A DNA stretch of 64,000 bases from Roseivivax isoporae LMG 25204 (GTDB lineage Bacteria; Pseudomonadota; Alphaproteobacteria; Rhodobacterales; Rhodobacteraceae): NCBI RefSeq assembly GCF_000521865.1, contig NZ_JAME01000020.1:27790-91789 (forward strand). The letters are read 5' to 3'. Positions 37,706 to 46,879 of the stretch are shown here, piece by piece. The notes under the pieces are model-generated. The model made no database searches. It saw only the letters and a program-made list of their open reading frames with translations, and was not told where the DNA came from. Position 1 is the first letter of the stretch; every line of letters starts with the position of its first letter. Both the position numbers and the translations under genes were made by a program.

Positions 37706-37731
37706 CGCATCCCGCGAGGGATGCGTCGTTT
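37706..37731 (+). terminator. Terminator after RDD gene
   Basis: A perfect 8-base-pair stem CGCATCCC / GGGATGCG with a GCGA loop, followed by TCGTTT. It lies 36 bases after the RDD stop and about 100 bases before bpt. Confidence 0.55.
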
Positions 37732-37830
37732 GGCCTCCCCGCGCGGGCCCGCGCGGAGCCGCGCGATGCGGGCTTGGCGCGCCACGGTTTCGTTGTTACC
37801 GTTTCCGCAATTCCTATCGACAGGACCTGC

Positions 37831-38643
37831 ATGCGACATTCGCTTCCCCTGGCGCCACAATTCTACGTGACGGCTCCGCAGCCGTGTCCGTACCTTCCCG
37901 GCCGGATGGAGCGGAAGCTGTTCACCGCCCTGCAGGGCGACCAGGCAGAGAAGCTGAACGATGCGCTGTCCAAGCAGGGCTTCCGCCGCTCGCAGAACGT
38001 GCTCTACCGGCCGTCCTGCTCCGATTGCGCGGCGTGCCTGTCGGCGCGCATCTCTGTGGCGGATTTCCAGCCGTCGAAGAGCCAGCGCCGCACGCTGCGC
38101 CGCAACGCGCATCTCGAGCGCCGCGCCACGAGCCCCTGGGCCACCGAGGAACAGTACGCGCTCTTCCGCCGCTACCTGGACCGCCGGCACGCTGACGGCG
38201 GCATGGCCGACATGGACGTCTTCGAGTTCGCCGCCATGATCGAGGAGACGCCGATCCGCAGCCGCGTGGTGGAATATCTCGACCAGGACAGCGGCGCGCT
38301 CGAGGCGGTCTGCCTGACCGACGTGCTCGATGACGGCCTCTCGATGGTCTACTCGTTCTACCGCCCCGACGTGCCGCAGCAATCGCTCGGCACCTGGATG
38401 ATCCTCGACCATGTGGAGATCGCGCGCGAGGCGGGTCTCCCATACGTCTATCTGGGCTACTGGGTGCCGGGATCGCCCAAGATGGGCTACAAGGCGAACT
38501 TCTCGGGGCTGCAGCTCTTCCGGGGCGGACAGTGGTGCGCGAAGTCCGCACGCGACGACTTCTCGCCCGAACTGAACCCCTCTTCGACGGACCCCATCGC
38601 CGAGCAGGTCGCGAACATCTCGCTGCCCGACACGCGCGGCTGA
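37831..38643 (+). CDS. bpt: Aspartate/glutamate leucyltransferase (Bpt)
   Basis: It adds leucine from Leu-tRNA to N-terminal Asp or Glu and thereby marks proteins for ClpS/ClpAP degradation. The 270-residue protein has the N-terminal block [15 protein letters not shown], the cysteine-rich [15 protein letters not shown], and the C-terminal [24 protein letters not shown] characteristic of the arginyl/leucyl transferase family. The bacterial leucyl specificity is inferred from lineage. The ATG at 37831 matches the family's start. The stop is 7 bases from a convergent regulator gene. Confidence 0.92.
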   Translation: MRHSLPLAPQFYVTAPQPCPYLPGRMERKLFTALQGDQAEKLNDALSKQGFRRSQNVLYRPSCSDCAACLSARISVADFQPSKSQRRTLRRNAHLERRATSPWATEEQYALFRRYLDRRHADGGMADMDVFEFAAMIEETPIRSRVVEYLDQDSGALEAVCLTDVLDDGLSMVYSFYRPDVPQQSLGTWMILDHVEIAREAGLPYVYLGYWVPGSPKMGYKANFSGLQLFRGGQWCAKSARDDFSPELNPSSTDPIAEQVANISLPDTRG

Positions 38644-38650
38644 GACGCGG

Positions 38651-39274
38651 TCAGGCCAGCGAGGTGACCCACAGGATCGTTGCGTCGTCGTCGCTGACCG
38701 ACACCACGTTGTGGCCCATGGTCGCGTCGTAATAGGCGCTGTCGCCGCGGCGCATCTCGATCGGCTCGTAGAACTCGGTGTAGAGCCGCACGACCCCCGT
38801 CAGCACGTACAGGAATTCCTCGCCGTCGTGGCGCACCCAGCCGTCGAACTCCTCCATCCGGCGGGCGCGGACGCGGGCGCGGTAGGGCAGCATCCGCTTC
38901 TTCGACAGCGTCCCGCCCATCAGCGTGTGCTCGTAGGTGGCGGTCGCCTGCGGCACGCCCTCGCCGTCGCGGGTGACGGCAAGCCGGCCGTTCACCTGGT
39001 CGCGGCTCGGCGGCGTGAAGAGCTGCGGCACCGAGATCTGCAGCCCCGTCGCGAGCTTCTTCAGCGCGTCGTAGGTGGGCGACATCTGCCCGTTCTCGAT
39101 CTTGGACAGCGTCGAGCGGGCAAGCCCCGCCTGGCGCGCCGCCTGTTCCAGCGTCCAGTCCCGCGCCTTGCGCAGCTCGCGCACGCGCTGCCCGAGGTCG
39201 AGCGGCTCGCCCTCCTCGGCGGCGCCGTCGCCGCGCGCGATGCGGATCAGGGACTTGGGATCGAGGCCGGACAT
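38651..39274 (-). CDS. XRE-family regulator with cupin domain
   Basis: A 207-residue regulator: an N-terminal helix-turn-helix (about residues 28-85, LEQAARQAGLARSTLSKIENGQMSP) and a C-terminal cupin (about 125-200, including HDGEEFLYVLTGVVRLY and GDSAYYDATMGHNVV). Cupin-XRE proteins such as PuuR sense small metabolites. It diverges from the acyl-CoA ligase gene with 57 bases between, so that ligase is the likely target. The inducer is not evident. Confidence 0.88.
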   Translation of the reverse strand: MSGLDPKSLIRIARGDGAAEEGEPLDLGQRVRELRKARDWTLEQAARQAGLARSTLSKIENGQMSPTYDALKKLATGLQISVPQLFTPPSRDQVNGRLAVTRDGEGVPQATATYEHTLMGGTLSKKRMLPYRARVRARRMEEFDGWVRHDGEEFLYVLTGVVRLYTEFYEPIEMRRGDSAYYDATMGHNVVSVSDDDATILWVTSLA

Positions 39275-39331
39275 GGACGCGGGTGATAGGGCCGCCCGCG
39301 CGGGCTTGCAAGATGCGCCGGGCGCGGCCTA

Positions 39332-40852
39332 ATGCGCGCCATGCACGCGATCTTCGACGCCGGCGCGCCCGCGCCCTGCCCCGCCCCGTTCAACCTCGCT
39401 GCCCACGTGCTGGCGCAGGCCGATGCCCGGCCCGACCGCATCGCGCTGTCGATCCTGTCGCCGACCGGATCCGAGCGGTGGAGCTACGCGCGGCTCGTGG
39501 CCGCGGTGCGGGGGGTCGCGACGGGGCTCCTCGGCAGCGGGCTTCGGCCGGGCGACCGGGTGCTGCTGCGGCTCGGCAACGAGGTCGACTTTCCCCTCGC
39601 CTTCCTCGGCGCGGTGGCTGCCGGCATCGTTCCGGTCCCGACCTCGGCGCAGCTGACCGCCGGCGAGGTCGACAAGCTCGTGCGCATCGTGCGCCCCGCG
39701 GCGATCCTGCGCGGCCCGGGCGTCGCCTGCCCCGAGACCGACCTGCCCGTGCACGACGGCGCGACGCTCGCCGCCTGGCGCGGGAACCCGCCCGCCGCGT
39801 GGGACATGGGCGATCCCGACCGGCTGGCCTATATCGTCTTCACCTCGGGAACCTCCGGCGTGCCCCGGGCGGTCATGCATGCGCACCGCGCGATCTGGGC
39901 GCGGCGCATGATGATCGCGGACTGGTACGGGCTCGGCCCCGACGACCGGCTCGCCCATGCGGGGGCCTTCAACTGGACCTACACGCTCGGCACCGGGCTC
40001 CTCGATCCGTGGACCACGGGCGCGACCGCGCTCATTCCGGCGCAGGGCGTGACCCCGGCGCAGCTGCCGCTCCTCCTCAGGCGGCACGAGGCGACGATCC
40101 TCGCCGCCGCGCCCGGCGTCTTTCGCCAGATGCTGAAGGCCGGCACGCCCGACCTGCCGCGGCTCCGGCACGGCCTCTCGGCGGGCGAGAAGCTCGCCGA
40201 TCCCCTGCGCGCGGCATGGCAGGAGGCAACCGGCACGGCCATCTACGAGGCCTTCGGCATGTCGGAATGTTCGACCTTCATCTCCGCCGCGCCGGGATCC
40301 CCGGCCGCGCCCGGAACGCTCGGGCGGCCGCAGCGCGGGCGGCGGGTGGCGATCCTCGGCGCGGACGGGACGCCCGTGGACTGGGACGAGGCCGGCGAGA
40401 TCGCCGTCGACCGGCGCGACCCGGGGCTCATGCTCGGCTATTTCGACGCGCCGGACGCGACCGCGCGCCGGATGTCCGGCACCTGGTTCCTGACCGGCGA
40501 CCGCGGCGCCATGGCCGCGGACGGCAGCGTGACCTATCTGGGCCGCGCGGACGACGTGATGACCGCAGGCGGCTTCCGCATCTCGCCGGTCGAGGTCGAG
40601 GCGGCACTGCTCGCCCATCCGGGCATCGACGAGGCCGGCGTGACCGAGGTCGAGGTACGCCCCGGCGTCCGGGTGATCGCGGCGTTCTGGACCGGGCCCG
40701 AGGCGATCGCCGACGACATTCTCGACGCCTTCGCGGCCGAACGGCTGGCGCGCTACAAGCAGCCGCGCCTCTGGCATCGCTGCGAGACCCTGCCCAAGTC
40801 GGCGAACGGCAAGCTCCTGCGCCGGGCGCTTGCGGACCTCCTGCCCGGCTGA
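39332..40852 (+). CDS. AMP-dependent synthetase/ligase (acyl-CoA synthetase-like)
   Basis: A 506-residue acid-activating enzyme of the ANL family. The AMP-binding P-loop is IVFTSGTSGVPRAV near residues 168-181, the A5-type motif is EAFGMSECST, the hinge is TYLGRADDVMTAGGFRISP, and the catalytic lysine is in PKSANGKLLRR near the C-terminus. It should form acyl-AMP and then acyl-CoA from a carboxylic acid. A medium-chain or benzoate-type acid is plausible, but the substrate cannot be read. An alternative ATG at 39341 would remove three residues. A C-run of 11 follows the stop. Confidence 0.85.
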   Translation: MRAMHAIFDAGAPAPCPAPFNLAAHVLAQADARPDRIALSILSPTGSERWSYARLVAAVRGVATGLLGSGLRPGDRVLLRLGNEVDFPLAFLGAVAAGIVPVPTSAQLTAGEVDKLVRIVRPAAILRGPGVACPETDLPVHDGATLAAWRGNPPAAWDMGDPDRLAYIVFTSGTSGVPRAVMHAHRAIWARRMMIADWYGLGPDDRLAHAGAFNWTYTLGTGLLDPWTTGATALIPAQGVTPAQLPLLLRRHEATILAAAPGVFRQMLKAGTPDLPRLRHGLSAGEKLADPLRAAWQEATGTAIYEAFGMSECSTFISAAPGSPAAPGTLGRPQRGRRVAILGADGTPVDWDEAGEIAVDRRDPGLMLGYFDAPDATARRMSGTWFLTGDRGAMAADGSVTYLGRADDVMTAGGFRISPVEVEAALLAHPGIDEAGVTEVEVRPGVRVIAAFWTGPEAIADDILDAFAAERLARYKQPRLWHRCETLPKSANGKLLRRALADLLPG

Positions 40853-40854
40853 CG

Positions 40855-40865
40855 CCCCCCCCCCC
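40855..40865. repeat. Homopolymer of 11 C
   Basis: An uninterrupted run of 11 C residues two bases after the stop codon of the ligase gene and 63 bases before the DsbA-like ATG. Such runs are prone to slippage and sequencing error. It is outside coding sequence. Confidence 0.9.
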
Positions 40866-40928
40866 GGGTGCAATCATCCGCACGCTCTGCTATCAGGGCG
40901 CGGACCGACGCGAAGGAACCGGCCCACG

Positions 40929-41570
40929 ATGGTGAAACTCGACATCCTCTCCGATCCGATCTGCCCCTGGTGCTATATCGGCAAGGCGCAGCTCGACCGC
41001 GCGCTGGAGCAGGTCCCCGACCACCCGTTCGAGGTCGAGTGGCACCCGTTCCAGCTGAACCCCGACATGCCGCCCGAGGGCATGGACCGCCGCGCCTATC
41101 TCGAGGCCAAGTTCGGCGGCAAGGAGGGCGCGGTGAAGGCCTACGCCCCGCTCGTCGAGGCGGCCGAGGCTGCGGGCGTGGAGCTGAACCTCGAGGGGAT
41201 CGCGCGCACGCCGTCGACGCTCGACGCGCACCGGCTGATCCACTGGGCGGGTATCGAGGGGCGGCAGACCGCCGCGGTCTCGTCACTCTTTCGTGCCTAT
41301 TTCCGCGAAGGCCGCGACATCGGCGACCGCGAGGTGCTGGGGGACGTGGCCGACGGGATCGGCCTCGACGCGAGCATCATCCAGCGGCTTCTCGCCTCGG
41401 ACGCGGACATCAAGGAGATCCGCGACCGCGACGCCGCCGCGCGCGAGATGGGGGTGACGGGCGTTCCGACCTTCATCGTCGCGGGACGGCACGCCGTGCC
41501 CGGCGCGCAGCCGCCCGACCTGTGGCGGCGGGTGATCGACGAGCTGAAGGCCGGCGCAGAGACCACCTGA
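40929..41570 (+). CDS. DsbA family oxidoreductase (FrnE-like)
   Basis: A 213-residue thioredoxin-fold protein with the redox CPWC motif in DPICPWCYIG at about residues 9-18, a helical insert, and the cis-Pro loop MGVTGVPTFIVAGRHAV near 176-192. It fits the FrnE/polyketide-associated branch of DsbA proteins. There is no signal peptide, so it should act in the cytosol. The ATG at 40929 is 76 bases after the ligase stop. The partner substrate is unknown. Confidence 0.88.
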   Translation: MVKLDILSDPICPWCYIGKAQLDRALEQVPDHPFEVEWHPFQLNPDMPPEGMDRRAYLEAKFGGKEGAVKAYAPLVEAAEAAGVELNLEGIARTPSTLDAHRLIHWAGIEGRQTAAVSSLFRAYFREGRDIGDREVLGDVADGIGLDASIIQRLLASDADIKEIRDRDAAAREMGVTGVPTFIVAGRHAVPGAQPPDLWRRVIDELKAGAETT

Positions 41571-41601
41571 GAGGGGTCCCGGCGCATGCAATGAGAGAGC
41601 T

Positions 41602-41622
41602 CCGCCGGCTGCGCGCCGGCGG
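41602..41622. terminator. Hairpin after DsbA-like gene
   Basis: A perfect 8-base-pair stem CCGCCGGC / GCCGGCGG with a TGCGC loop, 31 bases after the stop, without a clear U-run. The remaining 220 bases up to the MFS start hold no recognisable gene. Confidence 0.45.
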
Positions 41623-41841
41623 GATCGCCATGCAATTTCCGCAACCGTTCGATGCACGGAGCGCAAGCCCACGCGCTGCGCTACGCAAAGGACGTGCGGC
41701 AACCTCCTGAAATCCCTGGAATCCGCAAAGGGCCAAGGAGCGGAGGCGATCCTCCGGCGGCTTGCGAACATTTGGATACCGGCTGGTTTCCTAAGTGCCG
41801 GAGTGCTACATGCCGCGGACAAGAACAAGGATTCCGTTCCC

Positions 41842-43059
41842 ATGTCGTCGCTTCCGATCCGGAAAACCGAGCTGATCGCGCTCATCGCCATGATGTTCGC
41901 GACCATCGCGTTCTCCATCGATTCCATGCTGCCGGCCCTGCCGGAGATCGCGGGCGCGCTCAGCCCCGACAACGTGAACGCCGCGCAGCTCGTGCTGACG
42001 GTGTTCGTGCTCGGCATGGGGATCGGCACGTTCTTCACGGGGCCGCTGTCGGACACCTACGGGAGAAAGCCCGTGGTGATCGCGGGCGCTGTCATCTACT
42101 GCATCTCCGCGGTCGTCGCGGCGCGGGCGCAGACGCTCGAGGTGCTGCTGGCGGCACGGCTGGCACAGGGCCTCGGCGCCGCAGGTCCCCGCGTCGTGGC
42201 GCTCGCCATCATCCGCGACCTCGTCGCGGGCCGGGAGATGGCGCGCATCATGTCGTTCGTGATGATCGTCTTCACGCTGGTTCCGGCGCTGGCCCCCTCG
42301 CTCGGCGCGGTGATCATCGCCTTTGCAGGCTGGCGCGGCGTGTTCATGGCCTTCGTGCTCTTCTCGGTGATCTCGGTGGTCTGGCTCATGCTGCGCCTGC
42401 CCGAGACCCATCCGCCGGAAAAGCGCCGGCCGTTCAGTGTCCGAGCGCTCGGCTCGGCCGCCGGCGAGATGGTCGCGCACCCGGTCGTCCGGATCTCGAT
42501 CCTGGTGCAGGCGCTGGCCTTCGGCATGATGTTCTCGATGCTGTCTTCGGTGCAGCCGGTCTACGACGTGACCTTCGGGCGCGGCGACCAGTTCCCGCTG
42601 TGGTTCGGCGGCGTGGCGCTGGCCGCAGGCGCGGCGAGCTTCATCAACGCCGCCCTCGTGGTGCGGCTCGGCATGCGGCGCATCGTGACGACGATCATCG
42701 CGGTGCAGATGGCGACCTCCGCGACCATGGTGCTGCTGAGCCTCGCCCCGGTGCCCGAACAGGTCTACTTCGCGGCCTTCGTGTTCTGGCAGGCGACCGT
42801 GTTCTTCATGGCGGGGCTCTCGATCGGCAACCTCAACGCCATCGCGATGGAACCGCTCGGTCACATCGCCGGCCTCGCGGCAAGCCTCATCGGCTCCATC
42901 GCCACGGTGTCGGCGGTGATCCTCGCGATCCCGGTGGGGCTCATGTTCGACGGCACGCCGCTGCCGCTCGCCGTCGCGATGGCAATCGAGGCGACGCTGG
43001 CGCTCGGGCTCATGCTGCACATGCGGCGGGTCGAAACGGCGCTTCCCGCCACCGCCTGA
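41842..43059 (+). CDS. Bcr/CflA family MFS drug efflux transporter
   Basis: A 405-residue inner-membrane protein with 12 predicted helices. Early helix 1 carries the family pattern AFSIDSMLPALPEIA, the loop between helices 2 and 3 has GPLSDTYGRKPVV (the MFS motif A), and LAQGLGAAGPRVVALAIIRDL is the helix-4 signature. The predicted activity is proton-driven export of a drug or metabolite. The ATG at 41842 is the best start; an ATG at 41803 would add 13 polar residues. The 271-base gap before it contains no gene. Confidence 0.88.
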   Translation: MSSLPIRKTELIALIAMMFATIAFSIDSMLPALPEIAGALSPDNVNAAQLVLTVFVLGMGIGTFFTGPLSDTYGRKPVVIAGAVIYCISAVVAARAQTLEVLLAARLAQGLGAAGPRVVALAIIRDLVAGREMARIMSFVMIVFTLVPALAPSLGAVIIAFAGWRGVFMAFVLFSVISVVWLMLRLPETHPPEKRRPFSVRALGSAAGEMVAHPVVRISILVQALAFGMMFSMLSSVQPVYDVTFGRGDQFPLWFGGVALAAGAASFINAALVVRLGMRRIVTTIIAVQMATSATMVLLSLAPVPEQVYFAAFVFWQATVFFMAGLSIGNLNAIAMEPLGHIAGLAASLIGSIATVSAVILAIPVGLMFDGTPLPLAVAMAIEATLALGLMLHMRRVETALPATA

Positions 43060-43175
43060 CCCAACGGCAGGCGGGGATCGGCGAGATTCGGTATACCACC
43101 GCATACGCTGTTCCCATGCCCCGACTTTTGCGCTAGAGCGGGTCCAACCCGACTCAAGCCAAGAGGGACGAGCGC

Positions 43176-44390
43176 ATGACGAAGATCAAGGTTGAGAACC
43201 CGATCGTCGAGATGGACGGCGACGAGATGACCCGGATCATCTGGGACTTCATCAAGAAGAAGCTGATCCTGCCCTATCTCGACGTCGACCTGCTCTACTA
43301 CGACCTCGGGATCGAGAGCCGCGATGCCACCGACGACCAGATCACCGTCGATGCCGCGGAAAAGACCAAGGAAGTGGGCGTCGCGGTCAAGTGCGCGACC
43401 ATCACGCCCGACGAGGGCCGGGTCGAGGAATTCGGGCTGAAGCGGATGTACCGCTCGCCGAACGGCACGATCCGCAACATTCTGGGCGGCGTCGTGTTCC
43501 GCGCTCCGATCATCTGCCGCAACGTGCCGCGCCTCGTTCCGGGCTGGACCCAGCCCATCGTCATCGGCCGCCACGCCTTCGGCGACCAGTACCGTGCCAC
43601 CGACATCAAGTTCCCGGGCGCCGGGTCGCTGACGCTCAAGTGGACCGGCAATGACGGCCAGGAAATCGAGGAAAAGGTCTACGACGCGCCGTCCGCGGGC
43701 GTCTACATGGGCATGTACAACCTCGACCAGTCCATCGTCGACTTCGCGCGGGCCTCGTTCAACTACGGCCTCGCCCTCGGCTGGCCGGTCTACCTCTCGA
43801 CCAAGAACACGATCCTCAAGGTCTATGACGGCCGGTTCAAGGACATCTTCCAGGAGGTGTTCGACGCCGAGTTCGCCGACCAGTTCAAGGCCAAGGGCAT
43901 CACCTACGAGCACCGCCTGATCGACGACATGGTCGCCGCCGCGATGAAGTGGTCGGGCGGCTTCGTCTGGGCCTGCAAGAACTACGACGGCGACGTGCAG
44001 TCCGACACCGTCGCGCAGGGCTTCGGCTCGCTCGGCCTGATGACGTCGCAGCTGATGACGCCCGACGGCAAGATCGTCGAAGCCGAGGCGGCGCACGGCA
44101 CCGTCACGCGCCACTTCCGCCAGCACCAGCGCGGCGAGGAGACGTCCACCAACTCCATCGCGTCGATCTACGCCTGGACCGGCGGTCTCAAGCACCGCGC
44201 GACGCTCGACGGCAACGACGAGCTCAAGACCTTTGCCGAGACGCTCGAGCGGGTGATCGTCGAGACGGTCGAGGCCGGCTTCATGACCAAGGACCTCGCC
44301 CTGCTCGTCGGGCCCGACCAGAAGTGGCTCACCACCATGGGCTTCCTCGAGAAGGTCGACGAGAACCTGAACAAGGCCTACCAGCGCTGA
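43176..44390 (+). CDS. icd: NADP-dependent isocitrate dehydrogenase
   Basis: A 404-residue homodimeric enzyme of the eukaryotic-like class, converting isocitrate to 2-oxoglutarate with NADPH formation. Visible landmarks are [13 protein letters not shown] at residues 9-21, [14 protein letters not shown], a phosphate-site [21 protein letters not shown] and the conserved [10 protein letters not shown] block. It stands alone, with a GAGGG ribosome site, and a strong terminator follows. Confidence 0.95.
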   Translation: MTKIKVENPIVEMDGDEMTRIIWDFIKKKLILPYLDVDLLYYDLGIESRDATDDQITVDAAEKTKEVGVAVKCATITPDEGRVEEFGLKRMYRSPNGTIRNILGGVVFRAPIICRNVPRLVPGWTQPIVIGRHAFGDQYRATDIKFPGAGSLTLKWTGNDGQEIEEKVYDAPSAGVYMGMYNLDQSIVDFARASFNYGLALGWPVYLSTKNTILKVYDGRFKDIFQEVFDAEFADQFKAKGITYEHRLIDDMVAAAMKWSGGFVWACKNYDGDVQSDTVAQGFGSLGLMTSQLMTPDGKIVEAEAAHGTVTRHFRQHQRGEETSTNSIASIYAWTGGLKHRATLDGNDELKTFAETLERVIVETVEAGFMTKDLALLVGPDQKWLTTMGFLEKVDENLNKAYQR

Positions 44391-44406
44391 GCGCACGACA
44401 GGCTTC

Positions 44407-44438
44407 GCCGGCGCGGGTCCCCCCGCGCCGGCTTTCTT
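44407..44438 (+). terminator. Terminator after icd
   Basis: A perfect 11-base-pair GC-rich stem (44407-44417 with 44422-44432), loop TCCC, and a TTTCTT tail. It is a good intrinsic terminator. Confidence 0.8.
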
Positions 44439-44534
44439 CCGCGCGCGCCGTGACGCGCGCCCTCCGAAAGATGTTTCCAGAACGGCTCATTTTGGCCTAG
44501 CGTCTGCGCAGCACCGCGAACTGCGCGAGGGGCC

Positions 44535-45065
44535 ATGGGGCACGCGACCAACGTCTTCGAGACCGCGCCGATCCGACGGGATCGCGACGTCTTTCTCCGG
44601 GAACTGCTGCGGGAACTGGCCGCCCTCCTCGAGGACGGTGTCGGGCTCGACCAGACCGCGGGATACATCTCGCAGGTCGGCAACCGCATCGGGCTGCAGA
44701 TGAATGCCGACTACACCCGGGCCGCGGGGGGCGGACGGCTCGACCGCGACCAGGTGGCCGCGGCGCTCGTCGACCTCAAGCGCAGGATCGAGGGCGGGTT
44801 CTCCGTCGAGAGCATCGACGACGAGAAGATCGTTCTGGTGAACACCGCCTGCCCGTTCGGCCGCTATGTCGAGGGCCGCAGGTCGCTCTGCATGATGACC
44901 TCGAGCGTGTTCGGCCGCGTCACCGCGGAGAACCTCGGTTATGCGCGCGTCTATCTCGACAAGACCATCGCCAAGGGCGCGCCGGGCTGCCGGGTCGAGG
45001 TCTGGCTGACCGAAGGCGACGACGGCATCGAGTACCAGGCCGGGGAGGCCGGCGCCGCCACCTGA
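44535..45065 (+). CDS. Methanogen output domain 1-containing protein
   Basis: A 176-residue soluble protein whose core (residues about 25-160) fits the methanogen output domain 1 / sensor-type fold: LLEDGVGLDQTAGYISQVGNRIG, then KIVLVNTACPFG with a conserved Cys, RRSLCMMTSSVFG and GCRVEVWLT. Relatives are fused to or partnered with signalling proteins and some are called transcriptional regulators. No DNA-binding helix is apparent here. The two central cysteines might sense metal or redox. It stands alone between icd and yitT. Confidence 0.65.
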   Translation: MGHATNVFETAPIRRDRDVFLRELLRELAALLEDGVGLDQTAGYISQVGNRIGLQMNADYTRAAGGGRLDRDQVAAALVDLKRRIEGGFSVESIDDEKIVLVNTACPFGRYVEGRRSLCMMTSSVFGRVTAENLGYARVYLDKTIAKGAPGCRVEVWLTEGDDGIEYQAGEAGAAT

Positions 45066-45173
45066 GCCGCGCTGCCACCGAATCGGGCACGGACCACGTC
45101 ACGGCGTGCCGCCGAGCTCCGGAGCGGTGGCGCGGGGCTTGAATTCCCGCCCCCGGCCGCCAGAACCACCTGC

Positions 45174-45794
45174 ATGCTGCTGCTCGACACGCCCCCGCCC
45201 GACCGACACAGCCTCGCGGAGGACGTGCAGGGCATGCTCATCGGCAGCACGCTGGTGGCGCTCGGGCTCCAGTTCCTGCGCGCCTCGGAGCTCATCACCG
45301 GGCAGATCGCGGGCCTCGCGCTCATCGTGTCCTATCCCACCGGGATCAGCTTCGGGCTCGTGTTCTTCGCGTTGAACCTGCCGTTCTACGTGCTCGCGGT
45401 GCGGCAGCTGGGCTGGCGGTTCACCGTCAAGAACTTCGTTGCCGTGACCACGATGTCGGCGATGACCGACCTCATGCCGTTCGTGCTGACCATCGGCGAC
45501 CTGCACCCGGCGGTCGGCGCGGCACTGTTCGGCGTGCTCGCGGGGATCGGCCTCCTGTCGCTCTTCCGGCACGGTGCCACGCTCGGCGGCGTGGGCATCG
45601 TCGCGCTCTGGCTCCAGGACACCCGCGGGATCAAGGCGGGCAACGTGCAGCTGGGCTTCGACCTCTGCGTCTTTGCGGTGGCGCTCCTGCTCTTCCCGCT
45701 CGACCGCGTGGGCTGGTCGCTGCTGGGCGCGGTGATCCTCAACGTCATCATCACCGTGAACCATCGCCGCGACCGCTACATCGCGCGGTCGTGA
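45174..45794 (+). CDS. YitT family membrane protein
   Basis: A 206-residue inner-membrane protein with five or six helices. It includes the LVALGLQFLRASELITGQIAGLALIVSYPTG block (residues about 27-58) that identifies the YitT family. The C-terminal DUF2179 domain found in longer family members is missing. The role is unknown. It is convergent with the ABC ATPase gene, 10 bases apart. Confidence 0.8.
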   Translation: MLLLDTPPPDRHSLAEDVQGMLIGSTLVALGLQFLRASELITGQIAGLALIVSYPTGISFGLVFFALNLPFYVLAVRQLGWRFTVKNFVAVTTMSAMTDLMPFVLTIGDLHPAVGAALFGVLAGIGLLSLFRHGATLGGVGIVALWLQDTRGIKAGNVQLGFDLCVFAVALLLFPLDRVGWSLLGAVILNVIITVNHRRDRYIARS

Positions 45795-45804
45795 GGGCGG
45801 CGCC

Positions 45805-46860
45805 TCACCGGATGCGCAGCCCCGTCTCGCGATCGAAGAGATAAAGCCTGCGCGGCTCGAAGGTCACCGAGACGCGCTCGCCCTCCGCCGCGCGCCGGTC
45901 GCCCCGGTCCTCGACCACGAGGCGGGCGCCGTCCGGCCCGGCGAGATGCGCGTAGGACACGCCCCCGAGCGCCTCGGCCAGATCGACCTCCAGCGTTCCG
46001 CCCGGCTCGAGCACGAGGTGCTCGGGGCGCAGGCCCGCCACGATCGCGGTGCCCTCGGGCGGCAGCGACGCCGCTACCTCCACGCGCCGCTCCAGCGCCG
46101 GGATCTCCACCGCGCCGTCCGTCACCCGCGCGTCGAGGAAGTTCATCGACGGCGAGCCGATGAAGCCCGCGACGAACCGGTTGTCGGGATCGCGGTAGAG
46201 ATCCATGGGCGCGCCCACCTGCTCCACCCGGCCCGCGCGCAGGACCACGATCCGGTCGGCGAGCGTCATCGCCTCGGTCTGGTCATGCGTGACGTAGATC
46301 ATCGTCGCGCCTATCTCCTTGTGCAGGCGCGCGATCTCGACGCGCATGTCGACGCGCAGCTCGGCGTCGAGGTTCGACAGCGGCTCGTCGAACAGGAACA
46401 CCGCGGGGCCGCGCACGATGGCGCGCCCGATCGCCACGCGCTGCCGCTGGCCGCCCGACAGAGCCTTGGGCTTGCGGTCGAGAAGCGCGTCGAGCTTCAG
46501 GATGCGGCTCGCCTCTCGCACCTTGGCGTCGATCTCGGCCTTCGGATGGCCGGTCATCTTGAGCCCGAAGCCCATGTTCTCGGCGACCGTCATGTGCGGG
46601 TAGAGCGCGTAGGTCTGGAACACCATGGCGACGCCGCGATCGGCCGGTTCCGCCCGCGTCACGTCGCGCGCGCCGATGCGGATCGTGCCGGCGGTCGTCG
46701 CCTCGAGCCCGGCGATCATCCGCAGGAGCGTGGACTTGCCGCAACCCGAGGGACCCACGAAGACACAGAACTCCCCGTCCTCGACCGTGAGGTCGACGTC
46801 GTGGATGACCCGGGTTTCGCCGTACTTCTTCACGGCCTTCTCGAGGGTGACGCCGGTCAT
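45805..46860 (-). CDS. ABC sugar transporter ATP-binding protein (MalK/UgpC type)
   Basis: A 351-residue importer ATPase. Walker A GPSGCGKST is at about residues 37-45, the signature LSGGQRQRV is near 134, Walker B is VFLFDEPLSNLD, the H-loop is YVTHDQTEA, and a MalK-like TOBE regulatory domain fills the last 110 residues. It is the only ATPase near the binding protein and permeases of the divergent operon, so it should power that galactoside transporter. It is transcribed leftward with iclR (19 bases between). Confidence 0.92.
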   Translation of the reverse strand: MTGVTLEKAVKKYGETRVIHDVDLTVEDGEFCVFVGPSGCGKSTLLRMIAGLEATTAGTIRIGARDVTRAEPADRGVAMVFQTYALYPHMTVAENMGFGLKMTGHPKAEIDAKVREASRILKLDALLDRKPKALSGGQRQRVAIGRAIVRGPAVFLFDEPLSNLDAELRVDMRVEIARLHKEIGATMIYVTHDQTEAMTLADRIVVLRAGRVEQVGAPMDLYRDPDNRFVAGFIGSPSMNFLDARVTDGAVEIPALERRVEVAASLPPEGTAIVAGLRPEHLVLEPGGTLEVDLAEALGGVSYAHLAGPDGARLVVEDRGDRRAAEGERVSVTFEPRRLYLFDRETGLRIR

Positions 46861-46879
46861 GAAATCGCTCTCCTTGGTG

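Noticed and set aside
41571..41841. Possible degraded gene in the 271-base gap before the MFS transporter
   Set aside because: No reading frame with motif support; only a hairpin and a short GGAGG-CGAT-CCTCC stem are seen.
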